A stretch of 19,274 nucleotides of DNA from DASQPR01 sp035263025. GTDB lineage: Bacteria > Actinomycetota > Actinomycetes > Mycobacteriales > Micromonosporaceae. The translations under genes were made by a program, and so were the position numbers. Below the pieces are notes generated by a model. It made no database searches. It saw nothing but the letters and a program-made list of their open reading frames with translations, and was not told the origin of the DNA. The first letter of the stretch is position 1. The number at the start of each line of letters is the position of its first letter. Below are positions 1 through 6,830 of this stretch, one piece after another. The stretch spans positions 1-19,274 of the forward strand of contig DATFRR010000186.1 of assembly GCA_035263025.1 (NCBI GenBank), written 5' to 3'.

Positions 1-98
1 GCGACCTGACCTTGGGTCAGCTGCTTCTCCTCGCGCGCGGCACGGAGCGCGAGACGTACGCGGCGTCGCGCGACGGCGGGCGAATCGACGTTGGACAT
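1..98 (-). CDS. XRE-family helix-turn-helix regulator, N-terminal fragment
   Basis: The gene starts with ATG at 98 on the minus strand and runs off the left edge, so only 32 codons are visible. The peptide begins MSNVDSPAVARRRVRLAL and continues with LRAAREEKQLTQGQVA. This is the usual opening of an XRE/Cro-type DNA-binding domain, in which a basic helix is followed by the x-LTQxxVA recognition-helix entry. Many actinobacterial XRE regulators of this form carry a DUF5753 domain further on, but that part is outside the window. A GGAG lies about 10 nt upstream of the start. The neighbour upstream on the same strand is a DUF6232-like membrane protein, and two hairpins separate the two genes. The fold assignment is likely; the target is unknown. 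Confidence 0.72.
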   Translation of the reverse strand, partial: MSNVDSPAVARRRVRLALRAAREEKQLTQGQV

Positions 99-135
99 GG
101 CGTCGCATCTCCGGCTGCAGACCCTGACCATGCCG

Positions 136-186
136 CTGCCACCTCGCATCTTGCTATCTGCGAGGTGGCAGACAGGCATCTGTCTG
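136..186. terminator. Two adjacent perfect inverted repeats between two minus-strand genes
   Basis: A 13-bp perfect inverted repeat (CTGCCACCTCGCA at 136-148, its complement at 159-171, 10-nt loop) overlaps a second one (CAGACAG at 169-175, CTGTCTG at 180-186, 4-nt loop). They lie between the stop of the DUF6232-like gene and the start of the XRE regulator. A terminator for the former or an operator for the latter both fit. There is no U-tract. Confidence 0.5.
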
Positions 187-222
187 TTCGGAGATCGTAC
201 GCCTGCAAAGATCACGGGCCTA

Positions 223-651
223 TCACCGCAGGGCGTAGTTCTCGCGTTCATTTGCCTCGATCGCCCGAACCAATGCGCGCTTGACCTGACCGAAGGTGAT
301 CTGGTCTCGCGAACTGAAGAGGTGCACATCCCGGCCCTGGTAGACCGCTCGCAGCTCCCACGGCGGTCGCTGTGTGCGCATGCACGCGCCACCGATCACC
401 GCGGGCGCTAGCACGACGAGTACGCCAATCAACGCCACCGCCGGCGACCGGAGCAGTTGCCAGCTCACCGCGGTCGCGACCAGCATGACCGCGGATGCCC
501 CGATGCCGCGTACGACAACGGAACTGGCGACGTCGCGGAAGACGTACACGTCGCGCAGGTCCTCGATGGAGAACCGTTCATGTCGCGGCCACCACACCTC
601 CATGGCATCGCTTGTGATGGAAAGCGTGTGACCCCGGTAAAACTCGGCCAT
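223..651 (-). CDS. DUF6232-like small membrane protein
   Basis: This is a 142-residue protein starting MAEFYRGHTL. A GGGAGG Shine-Dalgarno sequence sits 6 nt before the ATG, which rejects the longer upstream reading to 822. Residues 1-45 form a short beta-rich segment (FSIEDLRDVYVFRD). Two hydrophobic stretches follow at about 47-66 and 68-90. A C-terminal segment contains LRAVYQGRDVHLFSSRD and a helix QVKRALVRAIEAN. This order (N-terminal PH-like strand region, two membrane helices, then a segment describing conversion of a local residue pattern) matches my recollection of the DUF6232 family, often found near XRE regulators in actinomycetes. The family name is from memory and the function is unknown. 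The XRE gene lies downstream in the same direction. Confidence 0.65.
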   Translation of the reverse strand: MAEFYRGHTLSITSDAMEVWWPRHERFSIEDLRDVYVFRDVASSVVVRGIGASAVMLVATAVSWQLLRSPAVALIGVLVVLAPAVIGGACMRTQRPPWELRAVYQGRDVHLFSSRDQITFGQVKRALVRAIEANERENYALR

Positions 652-1070
652 TCGATGCCTCCCAACTGCCGACATCTGTCGGGACTGTTGCGAGGAGGGC
701 CGAGTTCGGCAACGATGACATCTGGTGGACACCTCCTCCTCGCGACGGACGGAGGTCCATGGCGGCACCCGGTGGCAGCCGGGTGCCGTTGTTTTGTCTG
801 GCTGCGCTGCCAGCCAAACCATCGGACCCTGGTTGGGTCATGACCCTGGCCTTAGTATGCGTTAAGGTGCGCCTCTTCGTAAGGTGTCAATCTGCTATAT
901 CGCAGTTAGCCGCATCCCAGGTTGACCAGCCGATGCGGCAGATCCGGCCATCCGATGTGTTCTGCGTCATGTATCGATCTCCGTGCCGACCCTCCACACA
1001 GCACCGCTAGCTCGGCAAACGCACATCGGACGCCACTCGCGTCGAATTACCGGCCGTCGTTCCGATCGCG
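652..1070. other. Intergenic region between divergent genes
   Basis: About 420 bp without a convincing gene. It holds the 763-795 hairpin, a smaller hairpin TGGCTG/CAGCCA just after it, a direct repeat TAAGGTG at 863-869 and 880-886 (17 bp apart, operator-like) and a minus-strand TTGACA at 885-890 that could be a -35 element for the DUF6232-like gene, although no good -10 box follows it. Confidence 0.4.
763..795 (+). terminator. Terminator-like hairpin with U-rich tail and no obvious upstream gene
   Basis: A perfect 10-bp stem, CGGCACCCGG (763-772) with CCGGGTGCCG (779-788), has a 6-nt loop and is followed on the plus strand by TTGTTTT. This is the classical intrinsic terminator form. The gene to its left points the other way, so no annotated plus-strand transcript ends here. 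Confidence 0.55.
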
Positions 1071-1082
1071 TAGCGTGGCGCG
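1071..1082 (+). promoter_or_regulatory. -10 box for a probable leaderless start
   Basis: TAGCGT at 1071-1076 fits the actinobacterial TANNNT -10 consensus and is followed by exactly 6 nt and then GTG at 1083. This is the spacing of leaderless transcripts. The same arrangement recurs before three other genes in this window. No clear -35 element is seen. Confidence 0.5.
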
Positions 1083-1844
1083 GTGCATCCCCGGAATTTG
1101 ATCGGAATCGCAAAGATGACAATGCGAACTAATCGGATAATCCGTGCAATCACTGTGGCCGCCGCGGCGTCCGCGGTGCTGGCGACCGCCGCCTGCGGCA
1201 CCGCACCGAACTCGGCCCGGATCGTGTCGGGCCCCGCCGCTACATCTTCTTCGTCGTCGCCGGTCACCCAGGCACTCACGGGTACTCAGCTCAAGAGCAT
1301 GCTCGTCACCGACGTGCCGGCCGGTTTCACGCTCGATGCCACGGCGACGGCGGACTCCGGTGACGCGCTGCAACTGCCGAGCACCGGACCGGTGGCATCG
1401 AAGTCAAAGTGTGGCGACCTGAACGCGACGAGCTTCATCAGCGCGACCGGTTTGAGCGGTGTCTCGTTCGCGCAGTCGGACTACGTCGACAAGAACCACA
1501 ACGAGATCTCTCAGGAGATCGACGCGCTCGAGCCGGGCAATGGCTCGCTGGCGTTGACGCGGATCCGCAAGGTGTTCGCGGAATGCGCGACGTTCTCGTA
1601 TAAGGCGGACGGCGTGACCGCCACCGAGCACCTGAAGGTCTCGTCGCTGAGCGGCGTCGGCGACGAAGCGGTGCGCGCGGTCATCAACTCGCCACAGTTC
1701 TACGGCGGCACCACGTTGGTGGTGGCACGCATCGGCGACAACGTGGTGAGCGCCTTCTACAACGACACGGCCGGCTCGCTCAACGACGGCCACATCGTCG
1801 ACCTCGTAGCGAAGATCGTCTCCAACCTCAAGGCCGGCGCCTAG
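1083..1844 (+). CDS. Secreted lipoprotein of unknown function
   Basis: This is a 253-residue protein. Basic residues (MRTNRIIR) precede a hydrophobic stretch and an LATAAC lipobox, giving a lipidated Cys at residue 38. The Thr at -3 is unusual for a lipobox. A Ser/Thr/Ala linker follows at about 40-60. The remaining roughly 190 residues are a single soluble domain with motifs LKSMLVTDVPAGF, a conserved-looking Cys pair (CGDLN and FAECATF) and VGDEAVRAV. This style resembles actinobacterial outer-surface lipoproteins of the PknH-extracellular/sensor-domain type, but I do not recognise the family firmly. The start is chosen from the TAGCGT-N6-GTG leaderless pattern. An ATG at 1116 would give a more ordinary 27-residue signal peptide and is the main alternative. 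The gene stands alone. Confidence 0.8.
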   Translation: MHPRNLIGIAKMTMRTNRIIRAITVAAAASAVLATAACGTAPNSARIVSGPAATSSSSSPVTQALTGTQLKSMLVTDVPAGFTLDATATADSGDALQLPSTGPVASKSKCGDLNATSFISATGLSGVSFAQSDYVDKNHNEISQEIDALEPGNGSLALTRIRKVFAECATFSYKADGVTATEHLKVSSLSGVGDEAVRAVINSPQFYGGTTLVVARIGDNVVSAFYNDTAGSLNDGHIVDLVAKIVSNLKAGA

Positions 1845-1863
1845 GCTCGGATGAGGCCGGCCT
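1831..1863 (+). terminator. Inverted repeat over the lipoprotein stop codon
   Basis: AGGCCGGC (1831-1838) pairs with GCCGGCCT (1856-1863) across a 17-nt loop that contains the TAG stop. There is no U-tract, so termination is only a suggestion. Confidence 0.3.
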
Positions 1864-2022
1864 GAACGGGACAGCCGACCCTGGATGATCCGAGCTAGCA
1901 TGGCTGATCAGGTGTTCATCCCGGCGGAAACCCCACGGCCCGGATGCGCTGACTATCACGCCGACCCCCCATTCGGCTGACTTGGCCATGCGCAGCCCAG
2001 CGTTGGGTAGCACGCCCTGATC

Positions 2023-3534
2023 ATGGGGGATTGGTTGGCCGGTCCGGACGATCCACAAGCGAGCCACCGTGGCGTGGCGCGGGTCGGGCCGCCGGATGCC
2101 CAAGGCCCGGCGGGTGGCGAACGCCCGCCTGGTCAACGTCGACCGCCGGACAACCAGCCGCGCCAACCGCGGCCAGGCGCCACTGCCGCGGCACCAGTGC
2201 GGGCGGCCGCGAGCGTTTCGCCGCCCGCGTCCAGCCGACAACCCTTCGTACCCGTGCAGTTTGCTGGGATCGCCACCGACGGCAACGCCCGCGACCAGAC
2301 CGGCCTCGGCGAGCCTGACAAGGGCGACCGCAAGCGCGGCAGCGCGACGCGCCGCGGGACGACGCGGCACCGCAGCCCGCTGTGGGCGAAGCTGCTCGTC
2401 GTGCTCGGCGCGCTCGTCTTGGTCGGTGGCGTCGGCGCGATGGCCGCCGTGAAGCTCGAGCTGCACCAAATCGACCACGCTGTCACGAAGGAGAACCTGC
2501 TCGGCTCGGTCGCCGCGCCGTTCACCGGCTCGACCGTGAACGGGCCGCTCAACATTTTGCTGGTTGGTTCGGATCAACGCCCCACGGAGACGGACGGCGG
2601 GCACGCCGACACGATCATCATCGTGCACATCCCGGCCTCGCACGACCGCGCCTATTTGATCTCGATCCCGCGCGACACGGGCGTCCGCATCCCGGCGTTC
2701 AAGCCGAGCAGATATTCCGGCGGCTCTAACAAGATCAATGCGGCGTTCGTGTTCGGCAGCCAAAACGGCGCTGGTGACGCCGGCGGCTTCCAATTGCTCG
2801 CCGCGACGATCAAGCAGAACTTCGGCATCACGTTCAACGGTGGCGCGATCGTCGACTTCAACGGGTTCACCGACATCCTCAAAAAGCTTGGCGGCGTGAA
2901 CATGTACGTCGACGAGACGACCTACTCGATCCACTTCGGCGTGAACATAAGGACCGGCAAGCCCGCCGTGCCCTACCACATCAACCCGAACACTGGCGTG
3001 CCCTACTGCCAGCCGGGCTACACGTTCGACAAGAACCCGCTGCAGTGTGCGCTGCCCGGCACGAGGCCGAACGTGTACAAGATCGGCAACCAGCACATGA
3101 CGCCGTCGCAGGCACTCGACTACGTACGAGCCCGCGACGGGCTGGTCGGCACCGACTACGCACGCCAGCGCCACCAGCAGCAGTTCATCAAGGCGGTCGT
3201 ACAGGAGGCGTACAACCAGGGTCTCAGCGACCCGTTCAAGCTGCAGTCGTTCATCGGGTCGCTCGGCAAGGCGCTGGTGATCGACAGCCGCATTTCCGTC
3301 ACCGACTGGATCTTCACGCTCAAGGGCATCACACCGAGCGCGCTGGTCGCCATCAAGACGAACGACGGCCAGACGGTCGACTATGACGGATCGGCGGGAC
3401 CGATCGCCGGTTCCGTACAAAGCCTCAACGCCGACAGCAAGAAACTGCTCGCCGCCGTGGTGGCCGACAAGACCGCGAACGACGACAACATCGGACTCTT
3501 CCTGCAGACGCATCAGGACTGGGCCGCGAACTGA
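2023..3534 (+). CDS. LytR-CpsA-Psr (LCP) family cell-wall ligase
   Basis: This is a 503-residue type II membrane protein. Residues 1-115 are a Pro/Arg/Ala-rich cytoplasmic tail. One membrane helix lies at about 120-143, and the LCP domain fills about 174-400 outside the cell. Family motifs are visible: NILLVGSDQRP (177-187), HADTIII with D196, SIPRDTGVRIP (214-224) carrying the catalytic-type Arg/Asp, NKINAAF (236-242), and RARDGLVGTDYARQRHQQQ (369-387), which supplies the basic residues that hold the polyprenyl pyrophosphate. LCP proteins transfer lipid-linked polymers (teichoic acid, arabinogalactan, capsule) onto peptidoglycan. The insert at about 300-350 with two Cys residues (CQ at 329, CA at 342) may form a disulfide. 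A LytR_C tail domain seems absent. No strong Shine-Dalgarno precedes the ATG, so the exact start within the disordered tail is uncertain. The downstream gene is convergent. Confidence 0.93.
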   Translation: MGDWLAGPDDPQASHRGVARVGPPDAQGPAGGERPPGQRRPPDNQPRQPRPGATAAAPVRAAASVSPPASSRQPFVPVQFAGIATDGNARDQTGLGEPDKGDRKRGSATRRGTTRHRSPLWAKLLVVLGALVLVGGVGAMAAVKLELHQIDHAVTKENLLGSVAAPFTGSTVNGPLNILLVGSDQRPTETDGGHADTIIIVHIPASHDRAYLISIPRDTGVRIPAFKPSRYSGGSNKINAAFVFGSQNGAGDAGGFQLLAATIKQNFGITFNGGAIVDFNGFTDILKKLGGVNMYVDETTYSIHFGVNIRTGKPAVPYHINPNTGVPYCQPGYTFDKNPLQCALPGTRPNVYKIGNQHMTPSQALDYVRARDGLVGTDYARQRHQQQFIKAVVQEAYNQGLSDPFKLQSFIGSLGKALVIDSRISVTDWIFTLKGITPSALVAIKTNDGQTVDYDGSAGPIAGSVQSLNADSKKLLAAVVADKTANDDNIGLFLQTHQDWAAN

Positions 3535-3570
3535 ACGCCAGGCGCTGAGCGCGGGCGCTGCTCTGCGCTG

Positions 3571-4308
3571 CTAGGGACGAGCGCGGATCGCCGGTCCTGC
3601 CGTGCCGGCGCCGCGCATGCGCAGCGTCCCGATATCCGCGCGCCGACCGGCTTCGTAGCCGTGCCGCGCCCCGCTTCCGGCGAGCCGCCGCGGACCTGCG
3701 GTCCGCACCCGCGGGTAGGTGTCGGCGAGCCGTCGGGACACCTCGGCTCCTCGGTCGGCGAGCACAAGCGCGACCGACCGACCGCGGACGTCTCGCTCCG
3801 CCGTCGCCGCGGCGCGGTCCTCGGCCGCACGCAGACGCGCGACGATCGCGGACGTGTAGCCGGCGAACCACGATCGTCGATATGCCGCGACATTTTCCCA
3901 GCCCGGCACGGCCTGCGCGCCGAGCGCGAACCCGGCCTGGACGAGCAGCGAGGTGAACAACAGCTCGACGCGGCGCAGATCACTGTCGTGGCCGAACAGG
4001 TGCACCGCGAACGTCTTGTGTTGACCGGTCCACCCTTGACGTCGCACACACTGGCAACGGAGCGCCGCCGCGACGCCGGCGAGCAGACCGCATTTGTCCA
4101 ATGCGTAGGGCGCGAGCACCTCGACGACGAGATCGCCGACCGGGTCGACCGTCGGATCCGCCGCGGCGAGCAGTGCGCTGTCGACGCCGTATTTTGCGAT
4201 CAGCTCGGCGGCCTTCGCGGTGAACGCCTCGGCCTCGGCCGGCGTACAAGCCGGGTCCTCGGCCTTCGCGAGCAGTTTGCGGACCTTGTCGAGGATCGCA
4301 TCGGACAT
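3571..4308 (-). CDS. DUF2786 domain protein
   Basis: This is a 245-residue protein. Residues 5-43 (LDKVRKLLAKAEDPACTPAEAEAFTAKAAELIAKYGVD, shown here by its landmarks KVRKLLAKAED and AEAEAFTAKA) match the DUF2786 helix pair found in actinobacteria and in phage. The middle part (FAVHLFGHDSDLRRVELLFTS, then WFAGYTSAIVARLRAAEDRA) is the second conserved region usual for these proteins. The tail at about 170-245 is basic and rich in Arg and Gly. There is no signal peptide or membrane helix, so it is cytoplasmic. The molecular function is unknown; the domain also occurs in phage proteins. The start has no strong ribosome site. It converges with the LCP gene 36 bp away and is divergent from the kinase-like gene. 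Confidence 0.85.
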   Translation of the reverse strand: MSDAILDKVRKLLAKAEDPACTPAEAEAFTAKAAELIAKYGVDSALLAAADPTVDPVGDLVVEVLAPYALDKCGLLAGVAAALRCQCVRRQGWTGQHKTFAVHLFGHDSDLRRVELLFTSLLVQAGFALGAQAVPGWENVAAYRRSWFAGYTSAIVARLRAAEDRAAATAERDVRGRSVALVLADRGAEVSRRLADTYPRVRTAGPRRLAGSGARHGYEAGRRADIGTLRMRGAGTAGPAIRARP

Positions 4309-4446
4309 GTTGTAGACCTATCACGCCAGCCCGACAGCAAAGCGCCAGCGATGGACCGGCGAGTCGGCGAGGCTGTCCGGATCGACGTGACGACCGCGTT
4401 ACGACCGCCCGTAAAGCAGGCGAGCAATATTCGGGACCTCCGTAAC

Positions 4447-5190
4447 ATGTGGCCGGTGGGATGGGCAGCACTCGAGCAGTGGGGTGACGACGCGGCGCGA
4501 ATCGAACGGCTCGCTGGCGGAGTCGCCAACGACGTGTGGAGCGTGCGTGTCGACGGGCGCATCGCGGTCGGTCGTCTCGGCGTCCGGAGCGACGCTGATC
4601 TCGCGTGGGAGACCGAGCTCCTCCAATACCTCGACCGCGAAGGTCTGACCGTGCCGGTGCCGATCCCGACGACTGACGGCCGGCTGTTTGCCGACGGTCT
4701 GGTGGTGATGACCTACCTGGCGGGCGGCCCGCCCGAGTCGAAGGCAGACTGGCGTCGCGTGGCCGACACTCTTCGCCAGCTGCACCAGTTGACGCAGGGC
4801 TGGCCGCAGCGCCCAGGCTGGCGTTCGTCGACCGATCTCCTGCACGCCGAGACCGGGACGAAGGTCGACCTCGGCGCGATGCCGCCGGAGGGTGTTGCTC
4901 GGTGTCGGGCAGCGTGGGCTCGGCTCACCGGACGCCAGACATGCGTCGTCCACGGCGACTCCAACAACCTTGGCAACGTCCGCATAACCGCGAGTCAGGT
5001 CGGGCTGATCGACTGGGACGAGTCGCACGTCGACGTCCCCGACCTCGATCTCGTGCTGCCTGACAACGCCGCCGGCCTCGACGACACCGACTTCGACGTC
5101 GCCGCGCAAGCGTGGTCCGCATGGGGAGCGGCCGTTTGCTGGGACGACGAGTTCGCGGTCAAGCGGCTCGCCGAGGTTCGAGCGATCTGA
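4447..5190 (+). CDS. Aminoglycoside phosphotransferase (APH)-fold protein
   Basis: This is a 247-residue protein with the APH/choline-kinase fold: an N-lobe with IERLAGGVANDVWSVRVDGR (residues 19-38), and a C-lobe with VVHGDSNNLGNV (167-178) and GLIDWDESHVDVPDLDL (186-202). H169/D171 form the catalytic loop, and D189 and D191 lie in the metal-binding IDWD segment. Two oddities stand out. The loop has D-x5-N rather than the usual D-x4-N, a one-residue insertion. The N-lobe position usually holding the ATP-binding Lys reads VGRL, with Arg instead. The protein is shorter than typical aminoglycoside kinases (about 260-300). The family phosphorylates small alcohols or amino sugars; the substrate here cannot be named and resistance should not be assumed. 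No clear ribosome site is seen. The same frame stays open further upstream, but that part is antisense to the DUF2786 gene. Confidence 0.82.
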   Translation: MWPVGWAALEQWGDDAARIERLAGGVANDVWSVRVDGRIAVGRLGVRSDADLAWETELLQYLDREGLTVPVPIPTTDGRLFADGLVVMTYLAGGPPESKADWRRVADTLRQLHQLTQGWPQRPGWRSSTDLLHAETGTKVDLGAMPPEGVARCRAAWARLTGRQTCVVHGDSNNLGNVRITASQVGLIDWDESHVDVPDLDLVLPDNAAGLDDTDFDVAAQAWSAWGAAVCWDDEFAVKRLAEVRAI

Positions 5191-5243
5191 GCGGCGGCAG
5201 CGAACACGAGAGACCGTTCCCAGTCACCTGTGCAGCAGCAGCG

Positions 5244-5642
5244 TCAACGGTCCCGTCGGCGAAGCGTCTCGACCGTCGATCCGGCCAGTGTCGCCATGCA
5301 GGATGCCAGCTCTCCGTCGGCATCCGCGGCACGCATCAGCGCCTCGGCGGTCGGTCGGTCACCGTTGACGTACGCGCTGACGAACCGCGCCACCCATCGC
5401 GCGTCGTAGCTGGCGTCGTCGATGCCGGGAAAGTCGAGAGCCGCGCCACCCGGGTAGCCCTCGTCGCCCACCAAGGTCGCCGCGAGGCACAGGGCCACGT
5501 TAAACGCGCCGGCCGGGCCGGACCGATCGACGACCGCGTCGACGCCGCCCACCACCGCGGCACGCTCGCCGCCGAGCGCCGTGCCGAGGATCATCTGGGC
5601 GTCGTCGTACGCGTCGTGGTACGCGTCCCGGCGGCTGGTCAT
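5244..5642 (-). CDS. Small hypothetical protein
   Basis: This 132-residue protein starts MTSRRDAYHDAYDDAQM. It is soluble, acidic and Ala/Val/Gly-rich, with segments GAFNVALCLAATLVGDEGYP and WVARFVSAYVNGDRPTAEALMRAA that look helical. I do not recognise a family. ATG at 5642 is preferred over GTG at 5645 because it lies exactly 6 nt after TACGGT (TANNNT), the pattern of leaderless genes seen elsewhere here. It is convergent with the APH-type gene and follows the thioesterase gene on the same strand after 90 bp, but with its own promoter-like box. Coding is supported by GC-rich third positions throughout. Confidence 0.65.
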   Translation of the reverse strand: MTSRRDAYHDAYDDAQMILGTALGGERAAVVGGVDAVVDRSGPAGAFNVALCLAATLVGDEGYPGGAALDFPGIDDASYDARWVARFVSAYVNGDRPTAEALMRAADADGELASCMATLAGSTVETLRRRDR

Positions 5643-5648
5643 CACGTC

Positions 5649-5654
5649 ACCGTA
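5649..5654 (-). promoter_or_regulatory. -10 box for a probable leaderless start
   Basis: On the minus strand TACGGT (TANNNT) is followed by 6 nt and the ATG at 5642. Confidence 0.4.
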
Positions 5655-5732
5655 TGCGAGCAGGTCAAGTTATCGCTGCGTATCCGGCCTATCGACACGC
5701 TGTCACGTCGCGGGTCGTTGGCCGTGGGCTGT

Positions 5733-6173
5733 TTAGGCGTCGCCGTTGTCGGGCGCCGGTTTGCGGAGGAGACACGTCAGCCGCGCGGTGCAGACGCGGT
5801 CACCGCCTTCGTCGGAGATGACCACCTCGTACGTCGCCACGGTCGCACCGAGCTTGGCCGGCGTGGCGACCCCGGTCACCGAGCCGGACCGTACGCCCTT
5901 GTGGTGCGTCGCGTTGAGGTCCACGCCGACCGTGATGCCGCCGTGTAGGCGCATCGCGTGCAGCGCCGCGCCGATGGAGCCAAGCGTCTCGGCGAGCACA
6001 CAAGAAGCGCCACCGTGCAACAGGCCGTACGGCTGGGTATTGCCGGTCACCGGCATCACGCCGACGACCCGCTCCGGCGACGCCTCGAGGATCTGGATGC
6101 CCATCCGGTCGGGCAGCGTGCCCTCGACCGAGATCGTGGCGGCGAGCTCGGCGAGCGGGTCAGAAGTGCTCAT
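5733..6173 (-). CDS. PaaI-type hotdog-fold acyl-CoA thioesterase
   Basis: This 146-residue protein has the single-hotdog architecture of PaaI/YdiI/EntH thioesterases. The hallmark is NTQPYGLLHGGASCVLAETLGS, with H53 and the catalytic-type Glu62 followed by LGSxGA. A second strand pair, GGITVGVDLNATHHKGVRSGSVTGVA, lines the CoA site, and VCTARLTCLL closes the sheet. Members hydrolyse aryl- or acyl-CoA thioesters in the cytoplasm, including phenylacetate intermediates, 1,4-dihydroxy-2-naphthoyl-CoA in menaquinone synthesis and general housekeeping. The substrate is not deducible because no pathway neighbours are present. The length is normal for the family. The start is supported by TAGCGT-N6-ATG. 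Confidence 0.9.
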   Translation of the reverse strand: MSTSDPLAELAATISVEGTLPDRMGIQILEASPERVVGVMPVTGNTQPYGLLHGGASCVLAETLGSIGAALHAMRLHGGITVGVDLNATHHKGVRSGSVTGVATPAKLGATVATYEVVISDEGGDRVCTARLTCLLRKPAPDNGDA

Positions 6174-6179
6174 GCGCGC

Positions 6180-6185
6180 ACGCTA
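6180..6185 (-). promoter_or_regulatory. -10 box for a probable leaderless thioesterase transcript
   Basis: On the minus strand TAGCGT is followed by GCGCGC and the ATG at 6173. It is the same hexamer and spacing as before the lipoprotein gene and before the gene starting at 8914. Confidence 0.5.
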
Positions 6186-6331
6186 CCGCCGACGCGCCCG
6201 GATCCGCCGCGACCACCGTCACAGCCCTAGGCGGCCGGTGGCGCAATGTCGTGATGGCGACCGCCCGGTCGGCTCGCGGCGCAAGCGCCGCAGGCCTACG
6301 GTGTAGCGGTTGAACCCAGCGCGGGCCGGGC

Positions 6332-6343
6332 CGCCGATCGGCG
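6332..6343. repeat. 12-bp palindrome upstream of the Asp-rich protein gene
   Basis: CGCCGATCGGCG is a perfect palindrome 36 bp before the start of the calcium-loop protein gene. A small hairpin GCGGC/GCCGC also lies at 6276-6291. It may be an operator; there is nothing further to support it. Confidence 0.25.
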
Positions 6344-6379
6344 ACCATGGCCACCCCTCGCAACGGAAGGAGCCCGCAG

Positions 6380-6625
6380 ATGGGCGAGAACGAATCGGTG
6401 GAGACGCGCGGCGACGATCGCGTGGACCTGATCGTTGCCGACACGAACAACGACGGCCGGCCCGATCTGTGGGCCTCCGACACCGACGGCGATGGCAAGG
6501 CCGACCTGTTCCAGTTCGACACCGACCACGACGGCAAGGTCGACATCACGATGGTTGATATCGACGAGGACGGGACACCGGAAACGGTTGTCGATGGCGA
6601 TGGCGGTCACGCGCCTTCCGTGTGA
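6380..6625 (+). CDS. Small Asp-rich protein with calcium-loop repeats
   Basis: This is an 81-residue protein with a strong ribosome site: GGAAGGAG ends 7 nt before ATG 6380, which rejects the earlier ATG at 6347. From residue 21 it is almost entirely a repeat with aspartate loops starting at D21, D34, D47, D60 and D72, so the spacing is 13, 13, 13 and 12 residues. Units read DTNNDGRPDL, DTDGDGKADL, DTDHDGKVDI and DIDEDGTPE. This is the DxDxDG calcium-binding loop shared by dockerin, thrombospondin-type-3 and FG-GAP/VCBS-like repeats, with the spacing filled by hydrophobic strand residues. No signal peptide or membrane helix is seen, so the protein appears cytoplasmic, or exported by another route. 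It is highly acidic. Calcium binding is inferred from the loops; the role is unknown. The upstream thioesterase gene is divergent. Confidence 0.8.
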   Translation: MGENESVETRGDDRVDLIVADTNNDGRPDLWASDTDGDGKADLFQFDTDHDGKVDITMVDIDEDGTPETVVDGDGGHAPSV

Positions 6626-6633
6626 CGTCTTAG

Positions 6634-6701
6634 GGCGGCGGGCAGAGTAGCCACTCCGGGCGGTCAGGCTTGATCCCTCCGTGGGCACTCTGCCCACCGC
6701 C
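6634..6701. terminator. Long imperfect hairpin between convergent genes
   Basis: Arms of 15 bp (6634-6648 GGCGGCGGGCAGAGT and 6687-6701 ACTCTGCCCACCGCC) match with one mismatch. Inside, CCAC (6651-6654) can extend the stem with GTGG (6681-6684). It lies between the plus-strand calcium-loop gene and the minus-strand protease gene, as expected of a bidirectional terminator. Confidence 0.55.
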
Positions 6702-6753
6702 TGTGCCTAGTCCAGCTCCGCGACAACGTTGCGGGTCAAGGCTTTCGTGGGTA

Positions 6754-6825
6754 CGTGGTACCGGGAACGGTTACGTGGTGCCGGGGTGGGTCCGGGCTGG
6801 CGTGGTACCGGGAACGGTTACGTGG
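6754..6825. repeat. Pair of perfect 25-bp direct repeats
   Basis: Positions 6754-6778 and 6801-6825 are identical over 25 bp (beginning CGTGGTACCGGG, ending GGTTACGTGG), separated by 22 bp, giving a 47-bp period. They lie directly downstream of the protease stop codon at 6831. Confidence 0.85.
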
Positions 6826-6830
6826 GGCGG

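Noticed and set aside
759..1010. 83-codon plus-strand frame after GGAGG
   Set aside because: The GGAGG is only 3 nt from the ATG, the 5' end lies in the terminator-like hairpin, and codon third positions do not look coding.
1828..3513. Long minus-strand open frame (561 codons)
   Set aside because: It lies antisense to the clear LCP gene, is rich in Arg/Val/Asp from mirrored GC-rich codons and has no domain.
3661..4446. In-frame upstream extension of the APH-fold gene
   Set aside because: This part is antisense to the DUF2786 gene, and its sequence is low-complexity Arg-rich with no APH features before residue WPVGW.
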